The position numbers were made by a program, and so were the translations under genes. DNA of 64,000 bases, taken from NCBI GenBank assembly GCA_964404285.1, contig CAYOJK010000001.1, positions 124,001 to 188,000 on the forward strand. Reading direction: 5' to 3'. This DNA comes from JBASEY01 sp964404285 (lineage in GTDB: Bacteria > CSSED10-310). Positions 44,587 to 53,914 of the stretch are shown here, piece by piece (positions within the stretch are counted from its first letter, which is position 1; each line of letters starts with the position of its first letter). A model generated the notes under the pieces. The model searched no databases, was not told the DNA's origin, and saw only the letters and a list, made by a program, of their open reading frames with translations.

Positions 44587-46458
44587 TCACTGGCATGCAC
44601 CTATAATAGCTGGATCGTAAAAATTCGACCAGCTTTTCGCGTGCTCCGCTTCCTCGACGAATGCCCGATCCCTCAATGTCGCACACTGTAAATCATAAAA
44701 AGCTCCCAAAGCTTCAGCTCCCCGAGTGGAATGAAAAATTCTACGGTCGTGCGCTTGCACCCGTGCAGCCAATATATCTGATGGCCTCTCCAAAACTTGA
44801 CGTTGTTCGGGCATCAGATCACCCAATCGCAATAGCGGCCCATGAGAATGAACCGGCAAACGCAGCAAATGATCGTCCTCACTGGAGAACCAAAAAACAT
44901 ACCGCGCTTCAGCCTGTTTTGTCGCTACCCATGCGTTAGCATTGAACAGTAAATTTCTTGCCTCATCATAAGGAATCACCTCACTGTGCCTGGCGCTTCG
45001 TCCGGCAAGATATCGGAATGTATCCGCATAATCACCTTCAAAAAGCGTCGCCATCACATCCGGATAGGTTCTAAGCGCTTTTTCAAGCCCGCCCGGCCAA
45101 TACACGATTTCCAAGCGATTGATACCGACAATATCCGGTCGATAGTGTTCGACTGCTTGCAAGTAAGAAATAACAAAAGGCAGATTGAAATAGGCGCCAA
45201 AAAATAGAATGGAATCTTCAGGGCAACTATCCATTATCCCTTTTCCGACAAGAGCCGCGGAAATATCCTGAGATAGTCCCCCGCTTTTCAGGTTTTCCCA
45301 AGCCCAAACACTCGGGATAAACAGCATGCTTGCTATCACAAGTGGCGTGACTATTTGTCGAAAATGAACGGAGTCGCAAATTTTTAAAACGGTTTGAAAT
45401 ACTGCTCCCAAGCCAATGATCAAGATAATCGTTGACATCATCAAATAAGCCGGACCGGTATCGGGATTCATATTGAAATTCCTGTTCATCAACGTTACCG
45501 AAATATTGATCAGAGCAGCTAACAGAAGAACCGCGCCTGATTTGAAATTTTTTACAACAAGGATAAGGAGGCCCGTTATAGCTATGAACAGGAAAAAGCT
45601 TGAAAATTGATCGCGGATCAAATCACCGTATATCGGCCAATTACCGAACCATTCACCAACCTTGTTTCCCATAAACCGATTATGGGTTCCCCTGCGCGTT
45701 ATCGCATTGATAAAATTCATCACATTTATCGGATTGCCGATGTTCAATGCAGGATTTTTAACTGCTCTGATCGGCAAATACAGATAGGTTGACAGTGTGA
45801 GCAACGCGACCTGGCCTGTGAACAGAAGTTCGCGGATTTTGAATTTTTTAATGACAAACAGCAGCATGAGGGCAACAGCGGGCGCCAAATGTAGTGTTAA
45901 CAGCGAATGATTGGCGCCTCCCAATCCAAACATCAGAGCGATCATATTGAGATTTCGGAACATTCGGCGGCGGTTATCCGTATGCTGTAACATATCGACT
46001 GCACAAAGCAAAATGATCAGAATCCAGACCATATTCAGGCTATATACTTCCGCTTTGACATTTTGAAACCAAATCAGCGGGTTTAACGTGGTTGCCAAGC
46101 CAACAAAGAACGCCGGCCATCTGTTCTTATCGTTTTGCGAACCAAACAATTTCAGAGCCAGTAAAAAGGCCAACACCCCGATCACACCACCGGCAGACGC
46201 TGTGGCGACATTGACACGGAAAGCGCTATCACCAAGAGGTAAGCGACAGATCGCATGCGTGAACAGCACGTAGGACGGAAAACTCGGGCTGTGCGGGATA
46301 CCCAGGGTGGGAACCGCCGCTTGAAATTCGCCGCTGTCCAGCCAATAGACTCCTGGGCACAGAGTAGCAAGATAACATCCCACGGATACCAGAAATATCG
46401 CCGCCATCGGCCAGATAATTCCAAGCCGATACCGATCAGGATATTTCACTTGAGTCAT
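44587..46458 (-). CDS. DUF2723-family membrane protein (protein O-mannosyltransferase-like)
   Basis: 623 residues from ATG 46458. Signature near residues 28-55: YWLDSGEFQAAVPTLGIPHSPSFPSYVLF in parts. DSGE is intact but the usual HPPGYP is HSPSFP, the mirror image of the deviation in the copy at 41940. About ten to eleven membrane segments, lumenal RRGTHNRFMGNKVGEWFGNW in parts, and a soluble C-terminal third. Role by family: transfer of a sugar, perhaps mannose, from a lipid carrier to Ser/Thr. It overlaps the end of a DPM/GtrB-like gene by 23 bases, so donor-making and transferring enzymes are translated as a pair. Confidence 0.82.
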   Translation of the reverse strand: MTQVKYPDRYRLGIIWPMAAIFLVSVGCYLATLCPGVYWLDSGEFQAAVPTLGIPHSPSFPSYVLFTHAICRLPLGDSAFRVNVATASAGGVIGVLAFLLALKLFGSQNDKNRWPAFFVGLATTLNPLIWFQNVKAEVYSLNMVWILIILLCAVDMLQHTDNRRRMFRNLNMIALMFGLGGANHSLLTLHLAPAVALMLLFVIKKFKIRELLFTGQVALLTLSTYLYLPIRAVKNPALNIGNPINVMNFINAITRRGTHNRFMGNKVGEWFGNWPIYGDLIRDQFSSFFLFIAITGLLILVVKNFKSGAVLLLAALINISVTLMNRNFNMNPDTGPAYLMMSTIILIIGLGAVFQTVLKICDSVHFRQIVTPLVIASMLFIPSVWAWENLKSGGLSQDISAALVGKGIMDSCPEDSILFFGAYFNLPFVISYLQAVEHYRPDIVGINRLEIVYWPGGLEKALRTYPDVMATLFEGDYADTFRYLAGRSARHSEVIPYDEARNLLFNANAWVATKQAEARYVFWFSSEDDHLLRLPVHSHGPLLRLGDLMPEQRQVLERPSDILAARVQAHDRRIFHSTRGAEALGAFYDLQCATLRDRAFVEEAEHAKSWSNFYDPAIIGACQ

Positions 46459-47485
46459 TGACAGAGCTCGGTTCGGAGGAAATTTTATCCGGCGACAGCG
46501 CTTTTTCAACCGTGTAGATTTTCGTGCCGGGGAGTTTGTGATAGATTTTCACCATGATCTCCCCCAACAGCCCCAAAGTCAAAAATTGAGTGCCTGTCAG
46601 CATCAGCAGGATCGACAGCAAAAACATCGGGGCACGGTGTTCCATGATCGACAACGAAAACATAAATTTTATCAAGGATAGGTAGAAAGCGATACAAAAG
46701 CCCAGCGCCCAAAGAGTAAAACCAATCGTTCCGAAAACCTGAAGGGGTCTTGACAGATATTTTGTCAAGAAATGAATACGGATCAGGTCAAAAAAAACGG
46801 TGAAGGTTCTGCTGATCGAGTATTTCGACTCGCCCCCGACGCGTGGCAAACTTTTTATCGGTATCTCTTTGATCTTAGGCTTGATACCTTCGACTAGAAC
46901 GGGGATAAAACGATGAAAATCACCATATAACGTCACCGATTGAATGACTTCAGCTCGATAGGCCTTATAAGTCGTTCCAAAATCATGAAGGTCCAGACCA
47001 GACAATTTCGCCATCGTCCAATTGGCGATTTTAGATGGAAGTTTTCGACTGAAAAATGGATCGACCCGCTTTTCTCTCCACCCACTGACAACATCGTATC
47101 CCTGCTGAATCCACTTTAAAAATTCCGGTATTTCAGCTGGATCATGTTGAAGATCCCCATCCATACTGATGATGACCTCGCCCCGACAGTGATCGAAACC
47201 TGCTGCCAGCCCAGCAGTCTGCCCGGAATTGCTCCATAATTTGATTATTTGAACACGGTTTTCTGAGTCCGGTAAGTTGCGCAATTCACGAAGAGTCCCG
47301 TCCTGGCTACCGTCATCGACAAAAATCAACTCGTAATCGATACCTTGTCCTTTCAATGTATCGACTAGACGCTGATAGAGAATCGGCACACTGGCCTCTT
47401 CATTGAAAAACGGGACAACAACCGAAAGATAAGGACTGGAACTCTGAGATGTATGGGCCATACCACTGGACAGGGAATCGTTCAT
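46436..47485 (-). CDS. GT2 polyprenyl-phosphate sugar synthase, DPM1/GtrB-like
   Basis: 349 residues. YLSVVVPFFNEEASV start, FVDDGSQDGTL (about 53-63), MDGDLQHDPAEIPEFL with the DxD-like metal site (about 102-117), GTTYKAYRAEV and SLPRVGGESKYS, followed by two C-terminal membrane helices. This is the DPM1/GtrB group that makes polyprenyl-phosphate-mannose or -glucose on the cytoplasmic face. Such lipid-linked single sugars are the donors for GT39 and DUF2723-type enzymes, and the next gene is a DUF2723 protein overlapping by 23 bases. Confidence 0.9.
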   Translation of the reverse strand: MNDSLSSGMAHTSQSSSPYLSVVVPFFNEEASVPILYQRLVDTLKGQGIDYELIFVDDGSQDGTLRELRNLPDSENRVQIIKLWSNSGQTAGLAAGFDHCRGEVIISMDGDLQHDPAEIPEFLKWIQQGYDVVSGWREKRVDPFFSRKLPSKIANWTMAKLSGLDLHDFGTTYKAYRAEVIQSVTLYGDFHRFIPVLVEGIKPKIKEIPIKSLPRVGGESKYSISRTFTVFFDLIRIHFLTKYLSRPLQVFGTIGFTLWALGFCIAFYLSLIKFMFSLSIMEHRAPMFLLSILLMLTGTQFLTLGLLGEIMVKIYHKLPGTKIYTVEKALSPDKISSEPSSVNDSSEIS

Positions 47486-47568
47486 CTGATCTTTGTTTCA
47501 ACCTTGTTCACATGCATAGTTTTCTGTTCAAAACATTGTTTCAGTCAGTAGCGTAAAAAAATATCATA

Positions 47569-49563
47569 TTATAGATTGCAGCCAAATACGACGTAATCGA
47601 GTTCCCCAACAAGGTTTGCGGTACCGGCCTCTAGAGTAGCGCCCCAGATATAGACATCATCGAAGCTTCCATTATAGTCCGGCCACACAAACCATAAGAT
47701 GGTTTCTCGTACAGATTTACCGGCCAATAGGATATCTTGACGTAAATCGATGCCGTGATCCCAGGATGGCCAGAACCAATAAGTACCATAAACATCCAGC
47801 GCGATGTATGTATCGACAGGAATATCGATTGCTGTCGTATTGGTCAATATCATTTCCAAATGAAACGTCATATCGGCATGAAACACTCTCTCGTTCAAAA
47901 GCAATTCCATGCCATGACGGCCGGATGTATCAGGTGTTGGCGTCGAAGTCGGTGTGCTCGTTGGAATTTCAGGTGTCGGTGTCGGATCGACCCGCTCACA
48001 AACCGATACATCATCGATATACCAGCCCTCAAAGTTATTAAATTGACTGTCTATCGAATCAAAACGAAATCTAATCTGAACAATGTTGCCGACATATGGT
48101 GTCAAATCGAACGGACCGCGACGCACCCATCTTTCCGTTTTATCGTACGTCTCAAATAAGAGTTCCCAAGTCTGACCACCATCTACAGTGATTTCTGTTC
48201 GACAGATATCGAACTCCGGTCGCTCTTCATTCTGAATCCAATCCATGTAGATCAACTCAGGATGAGCACAAGTGTTCAGAGTGATTTTGGGCGAGATCAA
48301 AGCACATGAGTTCCTGACTCCAGTATCGTAATTGAAGCTCGGTTGCCCACGGTTATATGCCCAAGCAAAATACGGCGAATAATATCGAACGGTATCACGA
48401 TGCCAGAGACATTCGCCATAAATCGATTCGGTTTCCCAGGGCAAAATGGTTTCAAAATCATCGATGAACGGCAATCGAAAAGGTTCATACGTCGGAACCG
48501 GGGTCGGCGTGAAGGTTGGCGCCCCGGCCGTCATAGTGGCGGTCGGCGTCATCGTCGGCTCCGGCGACGGGGTAACCGTCGGCGCTGTAGTCGGTGTAAA
48601 AGTCGGTTCGGAAGTCGGCGTAAACGTAGGCGTTCCTGTTGATGGCTCTGGCGTGAACGTCGGCTCCGGTGTCTCCGTCGGCAAAGGTGTCTCTGTAAAT
48701 GTCGGCATAGGAGTCGTCGTGGGTGGTTGTGTCGGTGTATTCGTCGGTGTCTCAGTAGGCGTATTCGTCGGCGTTTCTGTCGGCGTCGGCGTATTCGTCG
48801 GCGTCTGTGTCGGCGTCTGTGTCGGTGTATGAGTCGGAGGCGACGTCGGCGTGTTCGTCGGTGTCAAGGTCGGGGTATTACTGGGCGTAGGCGTCGCCGT
48901 CGGATCCGGAATCCACCACCCAGCTTTAATAATAAAATTATTCGCATAGCCATTGTCCTCAGCAAACTCCCACGGCAAAGGCGTAGGCGGAGATGACACC
49001 GAGGAACAGCGCCTGAGAAGATTGCGCCCTGGATCGATACCATTGGTGTCTGTGCAAATGTCTTTGTTAATATCCTCACCCGACACTAGCGTGCCCATAT
49101 ATTCCAAACAGATAACCAATTTATCACCGGCCTCCCTTTCGATCTGCCAATTCACTTCGGGATCCAATAAATCAAACACAATAAAACCTGGTTCCTGTAT
49201 GACATATTGAGCTCTAGGAATAGGAGAAGGCGCCGACGGTATGGTACCGCCCGGATCAGGGAGAATACCTGTTCCATCATACGCTCTAATCCAGAACATA
49301 AATTCTTCAGTAGTATTACCATGAAAAAGCACACCAATTTTATCGATGATACAATCCCTGTCTATATCTAAAACTGCACAGGCATAGTCTCCACGAAAAT
49401 GGTTTGGACAGAATTCCAGATTAACAGCTTGGTGAAACGGATCTCCTGAGCCTTCTTCCCATCCATCATTTTCAAACCAGAAATAGGCGCTGTGCGTTGG
49501 GAAACTGATAACAATCAGCACACTTAGGATTAAAATATTTTTATTCGCTTTAATGCTTATCAT
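47569..49563 (-). CDS. Secreted Thr/Pro-rich modular protein with jelly-roll and VYG C-terminal domain
   Basis: 664 residues. Signal peptide to about residue 25 (LILSVLIVISFPTHSA). Layout: a beta-rich N-terminal module (26-215, with IDKIGVLFHGNTTEEFMFWIRAY in parts), a linker of about 140 residues made of TPT/NTPT/ETPT units (217-358), a MAM-like jelly roll ending GWYIDDVSVCE (360-521), a short TPTSTPTPT linker and the C-terminal domain at 549-664 with LDVYGTYWFWPSW, WFVWPDYNG and YIWGATLEAG. That last domain recurs in the next two large proteins. Exported and probably cell-surface; the linker has dozens of possible O-glycosylation sites. Own promoter at 49590-49618. Confidence 0.8.
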   Translation of the reverse strand: MISIKANKNILILSVLIVISFPTHSAYFWFENDGWEEGSGDPFHQAVNLEFCPNHFRGDYACAVLDIDRDCIIDKIGVLFHGNTTEEFMFWIRAYDGTGILPDPGGTIPSAPSPIPRAQYVIQEPGFIVFDLLDPEVNWQIEREAGDKLVICLEYMGTLVSGEDINKDICTDTNGIDPGRNLLRRCSSVSSPPTPLPWEFAEDNGYANNFIIKAGWWIPDPTATPTPSNTPTLTPTNTPTSPPTHTPTQTPTQTPTNTPTPTETPTNTPTETPTNTPTQPPTTTPMPTFTETPLPTETPEPTFTPEPSTGTPTFTPTSEPTFTPTTAPTVTPSPEPTMTPTATMTAGAPTFTPTPVPTYEPFRLPFIDDFETILPWETESIYGECLWHRDTVRYYSPYFAWAYNRGQPSFNYDTGVRNSCALISPKITLNTCAHPELIYMDWIQNEERPEFDICRTEITVDGGQTWELLFETYDKTERWVRRGPFDLTPYVGNIVQIRFRFDSIDSQFNNFEGWYIDDVSVCERVDPTPTPEIPTSTPTSTPTPDTSGRHGMELLLNERVFHADMTFHLEMILTNTTAIDIPVDTYIALDVYGTYWFWPSWDHGIDLRQDILLAGKSVRETILWFVWPDYNGSFDDVYIWGATLEAGTANLVGELDYVVFGCNL

Positions 49564-49589
49564 GTATATTCCCCCTCATCGCTTATATA

Positions 49590-49618
49590 ATTAAACGTTT
49601 TTTAGCCTTTATTGTCAA
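49590..49618 (-). promoter_or_regulatory. Sigma70 promoter of the Thr/Pro-rich protein gene
   Basis: Minus strand: perfect TTGACA (49618-49613), 17-base spacer, TTTAAT (49595-49590), 26 bases before the ATG, with GAGGGGG as ribosome site. It lies in the divergent interval shared with rlmN. Confidence 0.7.
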
Positions 49619-49695
49619 ATCCATCCGACGGTACAGTTAATAGTCCGCCTACCTTTTCGTCGTCAAAAGTGATATTCATTTTTTGAGGAATGATT

Positions 49696-50757
49696 ATGAA
49701 AGGAAAAAGGCTGGTTGAAAAAAAAATTATTACGGATTTGGATCACGATCAATTGATTGTTTGGCTATCCGAACATGCTTTTCCATCTTTTCATGCCGCC
49801 CAGTTATTCAATTGGCTCTATTCAAAGGGGGCGACGGATTTCGATGCGATGACGGATTTACCCCACAAGCTCCGGGATTCATTGAATACGTCGTTTTTCC
49901 TTCTCGGAACCACTCTTCACCAGTCTTTAACCGATGAAACGGGCGTACATAAATTTGTGTTTGCTTTACATGACAATCATGTCATCGAAACCGTTTATCT
50001 GCCTTCGGAAACTGGATATACCCTATGTATTTCAAGCCAGGTCGGTTGTGTATTGGGCTGTCGATTTTGTGCAACCGGCGCCATGGGAATCGTCCGGAAT
50101 CTGTCTTCCGGTGAAATCGTATCACAAGTTCTCCATGCCCAGAAAATCACCGGTTGTGGCGCCCATGGTAGTATCGTGTTTATGGGTATGGGGGAGCCTT
50201 TATTGAATTCCGATGCAGTGATCGAGGCTATAAAGCGAATAACAGATACTCGAGGTTTGGGATGGTCGCCTCGGCGCATCACGCTTTCAACGGCAGGTAT
50301 CGTTCCAGAAATTCATCGTTTGGGCAAAGCCGGTCTAGGCGTCAATCTTGCTGTTTCGCTGAATGCCGCCGATGATGCAACACGATCCAGAATAATGCCA
50401 ATCAACAAAAAATACCCTTTGAAAATGTTGATATCTTCTTTGAATGCCTACCCGTTACCCTCGCGGCAACATCGAATTACCTGTGAATACGTGATGTTGC
50501 AAGGTATCAATGATTCACTTCAGCAAGCCGATAAGTTGATTCGCCTGCTGAATCGACGGCGATACAAAATCAACCTGATACCTTATAATGCCACGTCTAA
50601 TTCGCGGTTCAAACCGTCAGAGTCGAACACCATTTTGGCATTTCAGAATCGCCTTCACACTGCAGGGTTTATTGTGCGGATCCGCAATAGTCGGGGATCC
50701 GGCATACAAGCAGCCTGTGGCCAATTGGCAGGATGGCAGCCAGAAAATCAATCATGA
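49696..50757 (+). CDS. rlmN: 23S rRNA (adenine2503-C2)-methyltransferase RlmN
   Basis: 353 residues from ATG 49696 (GAGGA 6 bases upstream; ATG 49690 touches that site). HAAQLFNWLYSKGATDF at the N-terminus, radical SAM motif GCVLGCRFCATG (CxxxCxxC, about 116-127), VFMGMGEPLLN, LSTAGIVPEI, SLNAADDATR and RNSRGSGIQAACGQL with the catalytic Cys near 343. Role: methylates A2503 of 23S rRNA and A37 of some tRNAs. It is a housekeeping gene set between the secreted Thr/Pro-rich genes and converges on the disrupted propeller gene with a 10-base overlap. Confidence 0.95.
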   Translation: MKGKRLVEKKIITDLDHDQLIVWLSEHAFPSFHAAQLFNWLYSKGATDFDAMTDLPHKLRDSLNTSFFLLGTTLHQSLTDETGVHKFVFALHDNHVIETVYLPSETGYTLCISSQVGCVLGCRFCATGAMGIVRNLSSGEIVSQVLHAQKITGCGAHGSIVFMGMGEPLLNSDAVIEAIKRITDTRGLGWSPRRITLSTAGIVPEIHRLGKAGLGVNLAVSLNAADDATRSRIMPINKKYPLKMLISSLNAYPLPSRQHRITCEYVMLQGINDSLQQADKLIRLLNRRRYKINLIPYNATSNSRFKPSESNTILAFQNRLHTAGFIVRIRNSRGSGIQAACGQLAGWQPENQS

Positions 50758-51244
50758 AAACCAAACTGCTTTCTATCGTAGGCGCCGATAAGTTCCCAGG
50801 TTTCGGCGTGGAGCATGGCGCCCCAAAATGCAATATCATAAAGTGACCCGCAATCGCGTGGCCAGGTGAACTCCAAAATCGTTTTGATAATGATGCTGTC
50901 TAATCGTCCCAAGCTGTACCAGTCCAAATCCTGAGTCCATCGAGGCCCGAACCAATAGCTTCCGTATATGTCCAGAATTATCCAAAGGGTTGCCGGTATT
51001 GGCGTACCGAGTTCCGGGGTCACCTGGGCACTGAGCAGAAAAATATCTCCCGGCATAAAAAGATCTTGACTTAATAACAAATGTACTCCGGGGATATAGG
51101 GTGGTGAGGTTGGCAGCGAGGTCGGTGTATTTGTCGGAATAGGTGACTCGGTTGGAGCTGGTGGAGCCATAGTAGCAGTGGGTGTTTGTGTATCAGTTGC
51201 AGTTGGTTGTGGTGTTTGAGTCGGCAATGGCGGTGATGGTGTCA

Positions 51245-51299
51245 CGGTGGGATCCGGTGTCGACGGTGTCGGGGTCGCGGTGGGATCCGGTGTTGGCGT
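51245..51299 (-). repeat. 55-base repeat, left flank of assembly gap
   Basis: Identical in all 55 positions to 51400-51454 on the other side of the N run. Both encode the same TPTPDPTATPTPSTPDPT peptide in the minus-strand protein. Internally the repeat already contains CGGTGGGATCCGGTGT twice, 33 bases apart, so it belongs to a tandem array coding for the linker. Confidence 0.9.
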
Positions 51300-51399
51300 N
51301 NNNNNNNNNNNNNNNNNNNNNNNNNNNNNNNNNNNNNNNNNNNNNNNNNNNNNNNNNNNNNNNNNNNNNNNNNNNNNNNNNNNNNNNNNNNNNNNNNNN
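51300..51399. other. Scaffold gap of exactly 100 N
   Basis: A fixed-length N run inside the Thr/Pro linker coding region. Its true size is unknown. Because the flanks are identical for 55 bases, the contigs may simply overlap (55 equals a common de Bruijn k-mer length) or more tandem copies may be missing. Confidence 0.95.
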
Positions 51400-51454
51400 C
51401 GGTGGGATCCGGTGTCGACGGTGTCGGGGTCGCGGTGGGATCCGGTGTTGGCGT
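51400..51454 (-). repeat. 55-base repeat, right flank of assembly gap
   Basis: Exact second copy of 51245-51299. If the two are merged as one sequence, removing 155 bases, the linker reading frame becomes continuous from the propeller part to the VYG domain. Confidence 0.9.
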
Positions 51455-53914
51455 CACAGTCGGAAACAGAGGTTCCCAATAGGCAAAAAGAGCCCATCTG
51501 TCCGATGTGCTTTCCGGATACCAGAGTTTTTCTGGAAAAGACCCAAAAACTGCTGGTTGCCTGAAACCATCACCGATTTTTCCTTCATGTGCAGACGAAA
51601 CCCTGTCCATACTATTCACTTGAAATGTCAACCAATAGTCACCCGGAGAAAGCTCCAGAACACTTGGAAAGCCTTCTGCGATCGGCGCCTGAATCCAACT
51701 GTCTTGGCAGGTATTTACAATTTCTGTCGATTCCCACAACAACTGCATCGTATCATCGTAAATTGCCAGCCGCACAGAACCGGTAGCGAGATGGGAATAC
51801 AAGGATATCTGGCGGATATCAGCCGCTTCCGGCAACGTCGCCGACGAGCCCGTGACATACCCTTTGTTGGTATTATGGGTAGAAAATACACTACATCCCA
51901 AGGCTGAATTAAACCAGTATGCTCGCCGGGAAACCATGTCGAAAACCCCTTTTTCAGTTAACCGCCTGACAGATAAAGATGTATTAGAAGCCAATCGAAC
52001 AAAAGGATTTGTCTTATAAGTGAGTATTCCTCCCCAATGATAGTATGTGGCAAGATTTAACACCTGAAACGTGTCATCATAAATTAAGGACGATATTTCA
52101 AGCTCCAAATCATTGCACTCGCATTCATCCCGATACGAAAAGCTATCCAGAAGCAAATCAATCAAGCGTGCGGGTCTTTGCTGAAAATCGTTCATGGCAA
52201 AGACACATAAATCCTGATCTGCAATATAAATTCCGTCTGTTACCATCCCGGTGATCTCGGCCAAACCGGTCTCATTAATGACCCGTAGAGGCAATTTATT
52301 GACTTTATAAACTGTGCCATATTGATTGATAACGACCAGCTCATCCCGATGAGTATCCAACAGGATTTTTTTCAAACCTGCGAAAGGTTGAGCATGTAAA
52401 ACGATGCTCTCTTCATGTTCAAGAGTTTGCAGGTTATGACGCGCCAAGGTCTCGCCATATATAATATATAAGGAATCCTCTTGATCCACTACCATATCGA
52501 CACATGGTCCTGACAAATTCAACGGCTCCATGGCATCGACCCGATAATTGTCATTGCGAATTCTGACCAGGAATCCCGGTTCACCATCGTGATACCCGTA
52601 GGTAAATTCACCGGTCCTATCTGAAGACAACAACGCAAAACACCCGGAGGAATTCATGTCATATTCGATTTCTCCAAAACGTGAAAAAGACTCAAGATCG
52701 ATCAGGACAAGCTTTGCTGGATTCGATCCGTTACGTGAGATCATCAATTGATTGTGCAGCGGATTTATTGCTGAACAGTAGATATGCTCATCCGTACCTG
52801 TAAAGGGTATGGATCGTTGAAGAGCAAATGGGTCACAGCAAAAAACATCAATCTGGGAAGGGTAGCCATCTCCCATCAGAACAATAGTATTTTCGCTTTT
52901 CGCAGCAAATCTGATGAGTCCAAATTCTTCAGAACAATCGGCTGAATCAAGATGGGTCAGATCATCTCCATCAAAACACATAAGCTTTGATTGTTCGCCA
53001 GAAAATGCAGCAAAAAAATTCGATTCATAAAATCCTATGGAAACAACGTCATATATAGACGACGGAACTTGTACAATTATGTCAGCGGTAAAAGTCCTCA
53101 TGTTAATCTGAACAAGATAATTCCCAGTCTGAAGTTGATCCTTTGCGACAACAATTATTTGATTTTCACTCGGTTTCAAAACCCCAGACCTGCATTCTAA
53201 GTTTTCTGGAAGAGTCATTGAATCAATCGGTTGCAGATTGTCACAATTGACCATGATGACATCGCCGGGACAATCTTGAGACAAAATACAAATGACATCC
53301 TGTTTCGTATCTATGACAAGATCGGTAATCAAGGTGTCGATTTCCTCCAAATCTAGTGTTTGCAATTGGGTAGATTCAAAGGTGTATCGATGAAGTCCCT
53401 TTCTATTGCTGCTGCAAAAATAAGCGCAGTTGGAATTTTCACAATAAATCAATGGGGGCTTGACTATACAATCCAATCGATCAACACGTACAATCGTGTC
53501 ATCGGTATTGGAGGCTTGAAATCAAAAAAGAATGGTCTATTTGTTGAGACAAGAATAAAGTTCGATCCATCTGGTCCATCGGATGTGATGCAACGATGGA
53601 GCCCAACGCATAATTCCATCAAACGGGTTCGGCGATATCACCTGATTGCTGGTCAACTTTTCGAAAATATGGCGATGAATAGCCAAAATGGACTCGTGTG
53701 ATGTCATGCTGTTTATCGATCGACAGGCCTGAGGGCATTGTATCGTTATCCAGGATCAATACATTTTCGATCGCGCCGAACCAAATATTTGACCAGTTTG
53801 TCGTTCCAGGTTCATCGATACCCATAACACCTGAAAAAACGGGTATTTCAGCCATCCACATCCAAAAAATGCAGACGACGCCTATAAAAATCAGTTTATT
53901 GCGATTTTTCATTT

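Larger units (their letters stand above)
50748..53912 (-). pseudogene. Disrupted secreted beta-propeller protein with Thr/Pro linker and VYG C-terminal domain (two frameshifts and an assembly gap)
   Basis: Paralogue of the protein at 53915. Start ATG 53912 (GGAAAGG upstream, 2 bases after the previous stop) with signal peptide LIFIGVVCIFWMWMAEIPVF. The frame meets TGA at 53621-53619; adding one T in the AAA/TTT run at 53621-53624 restores a second frame (LMELCVGLHRCITSDGPDG onward), and one more base at the GGAGG of 53510-53514 leads into the long frame (NTDDTIVRVDRLD) that runs to the gap at 51399. After the gap the frame resumes and ends at 50748. Layout: propeller, jelly roll (53000s to 51460), TPTPDPTATPT linker, VYG domain (LDIYGSYWFGPRW, EFTWPRDCG, FWGAMLHAE). 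Either sequencing errors or a decaying gene. Confidence 0.7.

Noticed and set aside
48343..48832. Plus-strand ORFs rich in Gly/Val/Arg opposite the Thr/Pro linker
   Set aside because: They are mirror images of the TPT codon repeats, lack ribosome sites and end within the linker region. The minus frame has a signal peptide and known domain types.
48480..48915. CRISPR-like or satellite repeat array
   Set aside because: The short repeats are irregular in spacing, have no spacers and translate into a Thr/Pro linker in a long reading frame.
53619..53621. In-frame TGA in the propeller gene as a sign of TGA recoding to Trp or Sec
   Set aside because: Many intact genes here end with TGA (for example ATGA overlaps at 12662 and 29556), and the frame after this TGA does not fit the paralogue, while a one-base shift does.
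53510..53624. Programmed ribosomal frameshifting
   Set aside because: Two separate shifts would be needed within about 110 bases, with no slippery heptamer or pseudoknot visible and none in the paralogue. Error or decay is simpler.
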